Shown: piece by piece, positions 9,430 to 17,751 of the stretch | Layout of the letters: each line of letters starts with the position of its first letter | Position numbering within the stretch: position 1 is the first letter of the stretch | From: Planctomycetota bacterium | GTDB taxonomy: Bacteria > Planctomycetota > MHYJ01 > WSZJ01 > JACPWG01 | NCBI GenBank assembly: GCA_016197205.1 | Contig: JACPWG010000091.1 | Location: 1-64,000, forward strand | Reading direction: 5' to 3' | DNA length: 64,000 nucleotides | Program-made: the position numbers and the translations under genes | The notes under the pieces: generated by a model | What the model was told of the DNA's origin: nothing | Database searches by the model: none | Seen by the model: only the letters and a program-made list of their open reading frames with translations

Positions 9430-9562
9430 GGCGGCCCGTCGACGAATTTCGTGCACAGTCGTCGATTCTGTCACGGCGGGTCGTAACCCATGCGGCCGTC
9501 CGCGCCTGCCGGAGGCCCGCGCCCCCAGGCATCGTGCCTGGACTTCGTCAACGGGCCACTGG
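9430..9562. repeat. MITE-like element, family B (copy 1 of 4)
   Basis: About 133 bp with inverted ends (left GGCCCGTCGACGAATTTC, right GGACTTCGTCAACGGGCC). The inner sequence includes GGCGGGTCGTAACCCATGCG and CCGCGCCCCCAGGCATCGTG. Three further copies are at 35743-35876 (inverted), 45848-45980 and 54358-54503. This one starts within a few bases of the kinase stop codon. Confidence 0.75.
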
Positions 9563-9604
9563 CGCCCGCGCGAAAACAACTGCGCAGACTCAGACCTCGC
9601 GGCT

Positions 9605-9639
9605 CCTGGGGGCGCGGCCCTCTGGGCCGCGCCCCCAGG
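9605..9639. repeat. Perfect 16-bp hairpin with 3-base loop
   Basis: CCTGGGGGCGCGGCCC, loop TCT, then its exact reverse complement. The stem sequence overlaps a motif inside family B elements, so this may be a doubled MITE remnant. It has no T tract, so an intrinsic terminator is unlikely, but the structure would be very stable. Confidence 0.6.
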
Positions 9640-9768
9640 CATCAGTCGATCCACGAACATGTAAAATAGTTCTTGCGCGGGCGCCTACGGCCGCCCGCCG
9701 CGCGGCCGACCTTGCAACGTGGCGCCCTTTCATTTGTCGCGAAGCACGCATTCCGGAGATTCGGCTCT

Positions 9769-11022
9769 ATGGAAGGACCCCAAGGCGCCGGCTCGCTCGT
9801 GAAGCTCGCGCCGATCGTCGCGGATGCGAACTCGCCCCCCCTCGTGTTCCACGCGGGCGTCTACCGGATCGGCAGGCTGCCCGACAATGATTTCGTCCTC
9901 ACGGCGCCCGGCATTTCCGATCACCACTGCGTGCTTCGCGTCGAGGCGGGCGGGGCCCTCCTCGAACGCGCGGACGAGGGCGCGGAAATCCAGGTGAACG
10001 GCAAGCCGCTCGCGGCCGGGCCGGCCCTCTCCCTGCAAACCGGCGCATGGGTGGTCCTGGGAAAGAAGACCTTCCGCGTCGCGATCGAGGCGGAGGCCTC
10101 GGCCGGCCGGGCCGAGGACGACGAGTCGCCGCTCCTCGAGCCGGACGACGACCTGACGTTGGGCGAGATGCCGTCGGCGACCGGGCTGAGGGCCGGCTCG
10201 GTCTTCGCCGGCTACAAGCTCGAGGAGCGCATCGGAAGCGGCGAGACGGCCGAGGTGTACCGTGCCGTGACGGTCGACACGAAGCGCAAGGTGGCGCTGA
10301 AAGTGCTCAAGACCGGCGTCGAGTGGGAGCGCGAGGCGGTCGGGCGGCTGTATCGCGAGGCCCGGGTCGGCGGGACGCTCTCCACCCACCCCTGCGTGAT
10401 CACGATCCTGGAGGCGGGCCAGGCGGACCACCGGTCGTACATCGCCATGGAGTACGTGGAGGGGCACGACCTCCAGACGCTGCTGGATCGCGACGGTCCG
10501 TTCCCGGTCGGAAACGCCGTGGACGTCGCCTTGCAGGTGGCCGACTGCCTGCGCTTCGCGCGCCGGTTCCAGATCATGCACCGGGACATCAACCCCGGCA
10601 ACCTGCTCTTGACGGGGAGCGGCCAGGCGAAACTCCTCGACCTGGGCCTCGCGCGGGTCGAGGGCGCGGGGGAGGACAGCCCGATGACCCTGCCCAACCA
10701 GCCGCTGGGCACGCTCGCCTTCATGTCCCCCGAGCAGGCCCTCAACGCCGCGGAAGTGGACCACCGCACCGACATCTACTCGCTCGGGGCGACGCTCTTC
10801 GCGATGGTCACGGGCGTGCCCCCAATCGAGCAGCGCTCGATCGTGGAGCTGACGAAGAAGATCGTCGGCGAGAAGCCGCCGACGTTGCAAAGCGTGAACC
10901 CGAGCATCCCGGAGCGCTTGAGCCGTGCGGTGGAGAAGTGCCTGGAGAAGGACCCGGTCGACCGCTACCAGGAATACGACGAGCTCATCCGCGACCTGGA
11001 GGCGGTGAAGAAAGAGGCCTAG
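9769..11022 (+). CDS. FHA-domain Ser/Thr protein kinase
   Basis: A 417-residue protein with an N-terminal FHA phosphothreonine-binding domain (residues about 22-105; RIGRLPDNDFVLTAPGISDH carries the GR, D-N-D and S-xx-H motif) and a C-terminal kinase domain (about 145-410). Kinase motifs are VALKVLK, EYVEGHDLQTLL, HRDINPGNLLL, LLDLGLARV and FMSPEQAL. The Gly loop is IGSGETAEVY, and the usual lysine of HRDxKxxN is Asn here, with DLG in place of DFG, so activity may be altered. ATG 9769 follows CCGGAG; the frame is open upstream through repeat debris. It lies close behind another kinase gene and may be co-regulated with it, though a MITE separates them. Confidence 0.9.
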   Translation: MEGPQGAGSLVKLAPIVADANSPPLVFHAGVYRIGRLPDNDFVLTAPGISDHHCVLRVEAGGALLERADEGAEIQVNGKPLAAGPALSLQTGAWVVLGKKTFRVAIEAEASAGRAEDDESPLLEPDDDLTLGEMPSATGLRAGSVFAGYKLEERIGSGETAEVYRAVTVDTKRKVALKVLKTGVEWEREAVGRLYREARVGGTLSTHPCVITILEAGQADHRSYIAMEYVEGHDLQTLLDRDGPFPVGNAVDVALQVADCLRFARRFQIMHRDINPGNLLLTGSGQAKLLDLGLARVEGAGEDSPMTLPNQPLGTLAFMSPEQALNAAEVDHRTDIYSLGATLFAMVTGVPPIEQRSIVELTKKIVGEKPPTLQSVNPSIPERLSRAVEKCLEKDPVDRYQEYDELIRDLEAVKKEA

Positions 11023-11378
11023 CGGGGCTTCCACCTCGATCCTGTGGGTGCGTCGCGGATTGAAAGCTTCAAGGCTCAATGAACAAGGCTCAGTCAAGAC
11101 TCAATGTTCAAGGCTCAGGGAGGCCGGAGCCGAGAACGCTGATCTTCACCGAGTTACTTCGTGCGCGAGTTTCCGTGGACTCGGTCACGCTCGCGCACGA
11201 GGCGTTGAGCTTTGAGTCTTGAGACTTGCTTGAACCTTGATCATTGAGCATTGGGCCTTCGTTCTCCCTCCCAGGCTTTCGAGGCGGGTCGGGGCCGCGA
11301 GAGCCACCAAGAACCTACCGAAACGGAATGGAAGCCCCACGAGCGCGGCGGTGCCAAAACCAAAAAGGAGGATGCCCG
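11023..11378. other. Intergenic region with an imperfect inverted repeat
   Basis: Multiple units like CAAGGCTCAATG at 11070-11118 are mirrored by TTGAGTCTTGAGACTTGCTTG to GATCATTGAGCATTGGG at 11207-11254, forming a loose inverted repeat around about 100 bases. No gene is seen. The next gene begins 120 bases later. Confidence 0.45.
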
Positions 11379-12131
11379 ATGGCGATTCAGAGCGAGCGCC
11401 TCACCCTTGACGTCGGCGGCCGGACCATGGCCGCCTACCTGGCAAAGCCCGCGCCGGGTCCGGGCGGGGCCGGCGGGCCATTCCCCGCCGTCCTCGTCTT
11501 CATGGAGATTTTCGGGGTCAACTCCCACATCCGGTCCATCGTCGACCGGCTCGCGGGCGAAGGCTACGTGGCGCTCGCGCCCGACTATTTCCACCGGACC
11601 GCGCCCGGCCTGGAGAGCGGCTACGATCAGGCGGGCTTCGCCAAGGGCATGCCGCTCATCGGACAGCTCCGGGCGGACGAGGTGCTCGCCGACGCGCGAG
11701 CGGCCATCGACTGCCTGCGCGGGCGGGCGGACGTGCGGGGCGACCGGCTCGGCGGCATCGGCTTTTGCATCGGCGGGCACGTGGCTTACCTGGTCGCCAC
11801 CGCCGGCCTGCTCCAGGCCACCGCGTCCTTCTACGGTGGAGGGATCGCGGCCCTCGGCCTCGGCGAGACCGCGCCGACCGTGGCGCGCACGCCGGGCACG
11901 CGCGGCCGCATCCGACTTTTTTTTGGCGGACAAGACGCCTACATCCCGCACGCCCAGGTGGAGACGATCCGCAAGGCGCTCGCGGACGCGGGCGTTCGCC
12001 ACGAAATCTTCACCTATGCCGATGCGAACCACGGCTTCTTCTGCGATGCACGCGCCTCGTACCACAAGCCCTCGCACGACGACGCCTGGGGGAAGGTGAA
12101 GGAGCTCTTCCGGGACGAGCTCGCGCGTTAA
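11379..12131 (+). CDS. Dienelactone hydrolase family protein
   Basis: A 250-residue alpha/beta-hydrolase of the carboxymethylenebutenolidase family, which opens dienelactone-type rings in aromatic degradation but has many other substrates. The catalytic Cys lies in GIGFCIGGHVAY (about residue 129), the Asp in FFGGQDAYIP, and the His in ADANHGFFCD; the family glutamate is in VFMEIFGVN. ATG 11379 follows an AAGGAGG ribosome site, which decides the start although the frame is open further upstream. No other aromatic-degradation genes are nearby, so its substrate is unknown. It is convergent with the small membrane protein gene. Confidence 0.9.
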   Translation: MAIQSERLTLDVGGRTMAAYLAKPAPGPGGAGGPFPAVLVFMEIFGVNSHIRSIVDRLAGEGYVALAPDYFHRTAPGLESGYDQAGFAKGMPLIGQLRADEVLADARAAIDCLRGRADVRGDRLGGIGFCIGGHVAYLVATAGLLQATASFYGGGIAALGLGETAPTVARTPGTRGRIRLFFGGQDAYIPHAQVETIRKALADAGVRHEIFTYADANHGFFCDARASYHKPSHDDAWGKVKELFRDELAR

Positions 12132-12173
12132 GCCGAGGGGTCGAACACTTCGCTCGCGCCGACGGCGCGCTCT

Positions 12174-12647
12174 TCAAGCCGGCGTGGCCGCCGTGCCTTC
12201 GGTGGGAGGCGCGGGCGGGGGCGCGTGCGCGGGACTCGAAAGGCTGCGAAGGAGGCCGACCACGCCTGCGACCAGTAGGACGAGCACGAGCGGCGCTTCG
12301 AAGAGCACGAAGAACCCGCCCGCGCTGCCGAGGAGGAGACGGGAGAGGAGGAGGAAGGCCATGCCGGCGAAGAGCAGGCCTTTGAACCGAAGCGTGGAGC
12401 GCAGGGAGAAAACGCCCGAGCCGACCATGCCGGCGATCCAGAGCGTCTCGAGCACCCACGACCCCACGGGGTAGGGCGGATGCTGCAGGTGCCCCGCCAT
12501 GCAGACATGCTCCCGGAGGCACCAGCCGTAGCCGGGTATGGCGAGCAGCGCAAGGGCGAGGACGAGCCGGTTTCGGAAGACGGCGGGGTCGGACACGGCC
12601 GGCACTCGGCTCCACGCTCGAGTCGGACGGGGCCGGGCGGCGATCAC
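12174..12647 (-). CDS. Hypothetical small integral membrane protein
   Basis: A 157-residue frame with three or four hydrophobic segments (LVLALALLAIPGYGW, LETLWIAGMVGSGVF, GLLFAGMAFLLLSRLLL, APLVLVLLVAGVVGLL) and a Pro/Ala-rich tail. No family is recognised. The hydrophobic pattern and the gap-free position between two genes suggest it is real. The start is uncertain: the ATG at 12647 gives an Arg-rich lead, and a GTG at VSDPAVF would fit a shorter protein. It lies just downstream of the pseudopilin gene in the same direction. Confidence 0.55.
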   Translation of the reverse strand: MIAARPRPTRAWSRVPAVSDPAVFRNRLVLALALLAIPGYGWCLREHVCMAGHLQHPPYPVGSWVLETLWIAGMVGSGVFSLRSTLRFKGLLFAGMAFLLLSRLLLGSAGGFFVLFEAPLVLVLLVAGVVGLLRSLSSPAHAPPPAPPTEGTAATPA

Positions 12648-12670
12648 CGCCCGGCGGCAAGCGCGCTCTT

Positions 12671-13339
12671 CTAACGCCAGTTGTTGATGCGGGAGAAGTA
12701 CCGCCCCGCGTTCACCCCGCCCAGTCGGTCGCGATCGGACGGTTCGCTCGGCACGCGGGGGGCCGCCGCGGGGAGCGGGGAGGGGTGGTGTTCGACGTCA
12801 TTCGGCCTGGCGTGGCCGGTCCACAGCTCGAAGGTGCCGGTGTTGAAGGCGACGCCCGGCGCGCGGTAGAAGATGTTCCGCAGGAGGCGATCCCCTTGCC
12901 CGCCGCTCCCTTCGGCTTCGCCGATGGGGCTCACCAGCTCCGGGAACGCCGCGTAGCCACCGGGGATCTCGGCCAGTTCCCGCGCGCGCTCCAGGTGCGG
13001 CGGCATCGGCCCACGGAGCAGCTCGGCGCGAAAGCTGTAGTAGGGCGAACCTCGCCGCCCACGGAGGGAGAGGCTGGCCACGAGCGCGCGGTTGTCGGCT
13101 TCGTCGCCGGCCGGATTCGAGGGCGGGAAGCGGGCATAGTCGGACTCGTACGCCTTGATCGCACTTTCCAAATCCCGCAGCATGGCTTGGGCGTAGCTCT
13201 CCCGGCCCCCTCCGTGTCCTCCCAGGAAGGGGCCCTTCGCCAGCAGCGCCAGAATCACCGCGGTAATCGCGATCACGCTGAAAAGTTCGCGGAGCGTGAT
13301 CGGAGCGGCGGCGCGCGCAGGTGCGCCGGAGCTGGTCAT
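12671..13339 (-). CDS. Type II secretion pseudopilin-like protein (GspG-like)
   Basis: A 222-residue protein with a type IV pilin-like N terminus, ITLRELFSVIAITAVILALL (from about residue 13), including Glu at mature position 5. This helix would anchor it in the inner membrane and pack it in a pseudopilus. The residue before the cleavage point is Pro rather than the usual Gly, so processing by prepilin peptidase is uncertain. The following AIKAYESDYARFPPS resembles the GspG helix end. The rest (ELWTGHARPNDVE) is a variable globular domain. No other secretion genes are adjacent, so it may be one of the stand-alone pilin-like proteins common in planctomycetes. Confidence 0.7.
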   Translation of the reverse strand: MTSSGAPARAAAPITLRELFSVIAITAVILALLAKGPFLGGHGGGRESYAQAMLRDLESAIKAYESDYARFPPSNPAGDEADNRALVASLSLRGRRGSPYYSFRAELLRGPMPPHLERARELAEIPGGYAAFPELVSPIGEAEGSGGQGDRLLRNIFYRAPGVAFNTGTFELWTGHARPNDVEHHPSPLPAAAPRVPSEPSDRDRLGGVNAGRYFSRINNWR

Positions 13340-13396
13340 GCTCCCGTTCCTCCGCAGGGCGAGGGGCTTTCGAAAGCCGGGCGCGCAACTTTTCTC

Positions 13397-13465
13397 TTTG
13401 ACAGGATAACAGGATCAACGGGATACGCTATAGGAATATCCAAGTCATCCTGTTATCCTGTCAAA
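13397..13465. repeat. 19-bp perfect inverted repeat (TTTGACAGGATAACAGGAT)
   Basis: The arm at 13397-13415 is exactly reversed at 13447-13465 around a 31-base loop. It lies between the divergent pseudopilin and kinase genes. It looks like a dispersed palindromic repeat rather than an operator, but a regulatory role cannot be excluded. Confidence 0.6.
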
Positions 13466-13587
13466 TGAAGTCGGCGCATTCTGGAATCAACGCAGGGGCG
13501 CTCCGAGCGGTCTCCGTGCCTCCGTGGGGAATCGGTCCTCACCGTGAACGGTGATACACTCTTCTATTTTTTTTTCGAACGGGTCGG

Positions 13588-15732
13588 ATGACGAGCGACG
13601 GCCCCTGTCCCGGCGAGGAGCCCTCCACGGAGCGCGTGCCGACCGGGCCGCGCGTCGCCGGGTGGTCGCCCGCGGCCGCGCTTCCCGACCGCTACAAGCT
13701 GCTCGCGCCGCTGGGACGCGGAGGCATGGCGGTCGTCCACCGCGCGTTCGACTCCGCGCTGGGACGCGAGGTGGCGGTGAAGGTGTTGCTCGAAGATGCC
13801 GCCGCCGAGCCCGAAGGGCGCGCCCGCTTCCGGCGGGAGGCGGAGGCCGTGGGGCGGCTCGCGCACCCCAACGTGATCACCATCTTCGACGCCGGCCCGA
13901 ACTTCCTCGTGATGGAGCTCGCGCCGGGAGGCCCGCTTCGCCGCCCGACGCCGGAGCTGCTCGAAAAGGTGGCCCGCGGCGTCCACGCGGCGCACGATTG
14001 CGGCATCGTCCACCGCGACCTCAAGCCCTCGAACGTCCTCCTGACCCGTGAGGGGGAGCCGAAGGTCTCCGACTTCGGGCTCGCGCACCTCGCCGGCGAA
14101 CACACCCGGCTCACGCGCACCGGGGCCGTCTTCGGCACGCCGCCGTACATGGCCCCGGAACAAGTCGAGGGGCGGATTCGCGACATCTCCCCCCGGACCG
14201 ACGTCTACGCCCTCGGCGCCATGCTCTACGAAGCCCTCACCGGCGCCCCGCCCTTCCTCGGGGCGACGGCGATCGAGATCTTCGGCAAGATCGTGCACCA
14301 GGAGCCCGCGCCTCCCTCCCGGCTCGCCGACAGGGTCCCGCCGGAGCTGGAGACGATCGCGCTCAAAGCACTGGAGAAGGACCCCGCGCGCCGATTCGCG
14401 ACCGCGCTGGAGTTCGCCGAAGACCTGCGCCGCTGGCGCACGGGCGAACCCATTCTCGCTCGTCCGCCGTCGGCCTGGTTCCGCCTGCGCCGTGGCATCG
14501 CACTGCGGAAAACGCCGATCGCGGCCGCGGGGGTCGGCCTCGCGGCGCTCTCCCTTGCCCTCTTGCTCCTGCTCCCCGCGCTCGCCCGGGCTCGGCGGAC
14601 TTTGCGGCTCTGGGGGGACGTTTCGGTCATTCTCGCCGATGCGGAACTGTACGGCCGCGCGGGCGACCTCGAGCACGCGCGCGCGCGGCTCGACGAAGGC
14701 ATCCGCCTGTGCCGCGGCGACGACTCCGCCGAGGCGCTCTATTTCCTGGGTCGGCTGCATCACGCGCGGAGGGACGAGGCGGAAGCGGTGCGCTTTCTCG
14801 ACGCCGCGCTCGCCCGGAACCCGGGCTTCGGGGAGGCGCATTTCGAACGCGGGCTCGTCCTCGTCGAGCGGTATGGCCGCGAGCAGGACCGGGCCCTCTG
14901 GCGTTTCTCCGGACGCACCCCGGAAGACGCGCCCGCGGCGCCGGAGGAAAGCGAACGCGAAGCCGGGTCGGCTGAGCTGCGCGCGCAGGCGATCGCGGAT
15001 CTCTCCGTCGCCGTGGGAGAGACCGCCTATTTCCGTCCGGTCGATGCGCGCTTCGGCAAGGCGGAGCTGGCGCGGCTGCGGTGGGACTGGGCGAAGGCGG
15101 AGGCGGAGCTGCGGGGCGTGCTCGCGAGCGAGCCGCTGTACGCACGCGCCTGGCTGGCCCTGGCGCTGATGGCCAACCTGCGGCTCGACCGCGAGCACGC
15201 GGAGGAATTCGCGTCCCAGGCGCTCGCGCAGCACAAGGGGCTGGGGGCGGCCTGGCGGGTGCGCAGCCATGCCCGGTTCTGGCGGGCGGAGGCCGCGAAT
15301 GCGCCCGCGGAGCTTTTGCGCCTGCGCAAGCAGTGCCTGGAGGACGCGGAGGAGGCGATTCGCCTGGGCGAACCGGCTTGGGCCGCCCGTGGCAACGCGC
15401 GCTGGAAGCTCGGGGACCGCGACGGGGCGCTGGCGGATTTCGCGCGTACACTCGAGCTCGAGCCGCGGGACGCGCTCACGCGGAACCACCGCGGAGTGTT
15501 GTGGGTGGAGAAGAACGACCTCGCCGCGGCCCTCGCCGATTTCGACAAGGCCGTGGAGCTGGCCCCCGGCTTCGGGCAGGCCTGGGCGAACCGCGCGCTG
15601 GCCCGCGCGCTGGAGGGCGACCACGCGGGGGCGGTCTCCGACGCGCACAAGGCCCTGGACACCGCGTCACGGCAGGCCGCTTACCGCGAAAAGATGGAAG
15701 CGCTCCTCGGCCTGCTCGAGGGGCCGAAGTAG
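13588..15732 (+). CDS. Membrane-anchored Ser/Thr kinase with TPR domain
   Basis: A 714-residue receptor-like kinase. The cytoplasmic kinase domain (about residues 36-285) shows LGRGGMAVVHRA, VAVKVL, HRDLKPSNVLL, SDFGLAH and YMAPEQVEG, so it should be active. A single membrane helix follows (TPIAAAGVGLAALSLALLLL, about 307-330). The C-terminal half is a TPR array for protein binding, including GDLEHARARLDEGIRLCRGD, GDRDGALADFARTLELEPRD and NDLAAALADFDKAVELAPGF. This kinase-TM-TPR layout is common in planctomycetes. The activation loop segment between HRD and APE is of normal length. A fold-back element starts 46 bases after the stop. Confidence 0.92.
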   Translation: MTSDGPCPGEEPSTERVPTGPRVAGWSPAAALPDRYKLLAPLGRGGMAVVHRAFDSALGREVAVKVLLEDAAAEPEGRARFRREAEAVGRLAHPNVITIFDAGPNFLVMELAPGGPLRRPTPELLEKVARGVHAAHDCGIVHRDLKPSNVLLTREGEPKVSDFGLAHLAGEHTRLTRTGAVFGTPPYMAPEQVEGRIRDISPRTDVYALGAMLYEALTGAPPFLGATAIEIFGKIVHQEPAPPSRLADRVPPELETIALKALEKDPARRFATALEFAEDLRRWRTGEPILARPPSAWFRLRRGIALRKTPIAAAGVGLAALSLALLLLLPALARARRTLRLWGDVSVILADAELYGRAGDLEHARARLDEGIRLCRGDDSAEALYFLGRLHHARRDEAEAVRFLDAALARNPGFGEAHFERGLVLVERYGREQDRALWRFSGRTPEDAPAAPEESEREAGSAELRAQAIADLSVAVGETAYFRPVDARFGKAELARLRWDWAKAEAELRGVLASEPLYARAWLALALMANLRLDREHAEEFASQALAQHKGLGAAWRVRSHARFWRAEAANAPAELLRLRKQCLEDAEEAIRLGEPAWAARGNARWKLGDRDGALADFARTLELEPRDALTRNHRGVLWVEKNDLAAALADFDKAVELAPGFGQAWANRALARALEGDHAGAVSDAHKALDTASRQAAYREKMEALLGLLEGPK

Positions 15733-15777
15733 CCCAACACGCCGCCCTCGCCACAGCGGCAGCCGGACGACGCGTCT

Positions 15778-15982
15778 CAGTACCGCCCCACGGAAGTCGG
15801 TGCCCCATAGGCGAAGGCAAGTTTGGCCGCTCGCTAGGCGCGCGAGCGAGGCGTAGGAACGGAGCACTACGGCGAGCGAGTGCAACGGCCTGCGCCCCGA
15901 CGCGCCGCGGCGCGAAGGGGGGACGCGGGCGGCCAAAATCGCCGAGCAAATGGGTCGCCCCATTCTGTGGGGCGGTACTCAG
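15778..15982. repeat. Fold-back MITE-like element, family A (copy 1 of 7)
   Basis: About 205 bp bounded by CTCAGTACCGCCCCACGGAA and its imperfect inverse ending GGGGCGGTACTCAG. It is longer than the other copies by an inner GC-rich insert around 15890-15925. It sits between two convergent genes, one base from the stop codon of the downstream minus-strand gene. Confidence 0.85.
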
Positions 15983-15983
15983 G

Positions 15984-16502
15984 TCACTCCGCCTTTTTGC
16001 GCTTGTACGTGCCGAGGAAAAACTTCACGTATTTGCCGTCGGTCTTCGTCTGGACTTCCGTGGTGTACGTGTCGTCGTCCACCTTGCGCAGGATCTGCCG
16101 CGTGTCGTTCCACGGCGGCTGGTCCCCCACGTTGCCGTGCGCGATCCAGGTGTCCTTTTCCGTCGAGGCCTCGTCCTCCGCCTGGCCGATCGTTCCGTCG
16201 AGACCGAAGCTGAACCAGATCAGCCGCTTCTTCGCCTGATCCCACCCGAGCATGCCGGTCTCGCTGTGGACCACTTGGCCCTCCATCCGGGCCTCCGCCG
16301 TCCACTTGATGAAGTTCTTGCCGTGGGTCCAATCGTACGAGACCGAATCGACGAATTCCCCGTCCCCGTACTTGCCGCGCCCCTCCCAATTGCCGACGAG
16401 CCAGGCCAGGGGTCGCAGGCGTTCGTTGGGTTCCTCGGCGAATGCGGTCGCCGCGCACAAAGCCGCCAAGGCAAGCCAAGGCGTTCGGACGATGCGGTGC
16501 AT
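15984..16502 (-). CDS. Secreted lipocalin-like protein (DUF1579-like)
   Basis: A 172-residue protein with a signal peptide (WLALAALCAATAFAEE) and a single small domain beginning RLRPLAWLVGNWEGRGKYGD. The pattern LVGNWEG, then alternating strands (DSVSYDWTHGKNFIKW, SETGMLGWDQAKKRLIWFSF), resembles the DUF1579/lipocalin-like beta-barrel group. Molecular role unknown; ligand binding in the periplasm is possible. ATG 16502 was chosen because GGAGGCG lies just upstream and it gives a clean signal peptide; the frame is open further upstream. The stop is next to the family A element. Confidence 0.75.
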   Translation of the reverse strand: MHRIVRTPWLALAALCAATAFAEEPNERLRPLAWLVGNWEGRGKYGDGEFVDSVSYDWTHGKNFIKWTAEARMEGQVVHSETGMLGWDQAKKRLIWFSFGLDGTIGQAEDEASTEKDTWIAHGNVGDQPPWNDTRQILRKVDDDTYTTEVQTKTDGKYVKFFLGTYKRKKAE

Positions 16503-16764
16503 GGCGTCGCCTCCTGCATCTGAGCCCCACCGGAACCCGGGCACCGCGAGGTCTTCCTGGAACACGCGGCGCCGGCGCGTACGCCGGTGCGCCGCGCCTC
16601 GAGCGCCCGCGGCACACCGGCGTTCCGTGGGGGATTCTAGCGCCTCCCGGCGGCCGCTTGCAAGCCCGGCGTACACCGGGGGCCGACAGGCGAAGTTGGA
16701 AACTCTTGCGTCCTGGCGCACGGCGGCGATGCTCACCGACCTGCATTCGGGCCCGCCCCGACCC

Positions 16765-17442
16765 CTAGAAGTCGAGCCCGACCGTCACGCCGTAGTGGGT
16801 GAAGTCCGAGTTCTTCCCGCCGATGAAGTGGTGCCGGATGTCGACGCCGAGGATGAAGCCCGCGCCAAGCATGAGCTCGAGGCCGCCGCCCAGGTAGGGC
16901 CCGACCCGGATGTTGCCGTGTCCGACGGGGAAGCCGGCTTCGCGCAACTCCTGCGCCTCGGGGACCTGCCCCGCGACCACGCGATCCGGGTCCACGATAT
17001 AGACGGGAATGCCGACACCGGTGGAGACATAGGGGCGCAGACTGGAGTCCCGGCCGGAGAGTTCGTCGTAGCGGACCTTGAAGCCCATGTCCACGGTGAG
17101 CGTGCTGAGCGACACCGTCCGGTCCTGGAGCGTGCCGAGCACCGCGCTGGTGAGCGTGTCGAAATGCGTGTCGGAGTGCGAGTAGGAGATCCCGAGCTGG
17201 CCGAGGATGCCGAAGCCGCCGAAGCGCCGGAGCGGGAGGTCGACCTCGCCGCGGACGAACCACCCGAGGTCCTGCTCGAAGGCCTCGTCCGAGACGCCGG
17301 TCGTGAGACTGAACTCCCCCTTGAGCAGCGAAGCGTCATCGGCTTGGGCCGAGGCGGCACAGGTCGCGAGGCCGAGGAAGGCGGCGCAGGCCATCAAAAG
17401 TCCGTGCGCGGTCCGTCGGCGGGCAGTCGGGGCTCCTCTCAT
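16765..17442 (-). CDS. Outer-membrane beta-barrel protein
   Basis: A 225-residue protein with a signal peptide (LLMACAAFLGLATCAASAQA) and repeated amphipathic strands such as GWFVRGEVDLPLRRFGGFGI, STLTVDMGFKVRYDE, GGLELMLGAGFILGVDI and a C-terminal HYGVTVGLDF ending in Phe, the usual BAM recognition signal. It looks like the OmpW/OmpA-type small barrel proteins. ATG 17442 follows AGGAGG. It is likely an outer-membrane structural or small-solute barrel; no specific function can be assigned. It is transcribed toward the secreted lipocalin-like gene, with a gap of about 260 bases. Confidence 0.75.
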   Translation of the reverse strand: MRGAPTARRRTAHGLLMACAAFLGLATCAASAQADDASLLKGEFSLTTGVSDEAFEQDLGWFVRGEVDLPLRRFGGFGILGQLGISYSHSDTHFDTLTSAVLGTLQDRTVSLSTLTVDMGFKVRYDELSGRDSSLRPYVSTGVGIPVYIVDPDRVVAGQVPEAQELREAGFPVGHGNIRVGPYLGGGLELMLGAGFILGVDIRHHFIGGKNSDFTHYGVTVGLDF

Positions 17443-17751
17443 CGAAACCTCCTGAGTGCGGGTCGGGAGCAAGGGGCGTGGACGGACCCTCTCCAGGAGG
17501 GGCGTCGAAACGCCCTCGAATTCATCCGGCGATTGGGACTGGGGACTCGGGGAGCCGCGCGAGGAGGACGGCGAGCACGAGCGGCTACGGGTGCAATGGA
17601 GGACGCGGGTCGAGCGCGAGGGCAAATTCTCAGCGCCCAAACTCCGCGTGGATTTCCGCGCCGATCGGGTCTTTTTTCGCGCTCCATGCCCGATTCCGAG
17701 GCCCGGAAGCGGAGTTACGGAGCGTTAAGCAATCGGAGTGCCGGGCTAGGA

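Noticed and set aside
13539..13575. Hairpin TCACCGTGAACGGTGA followed by a T run upstream of the kinase at 13588, as a terminator
   Set aside because: The T run is 12 bases away from a short stem, too far for a normal intrinsic terminator.
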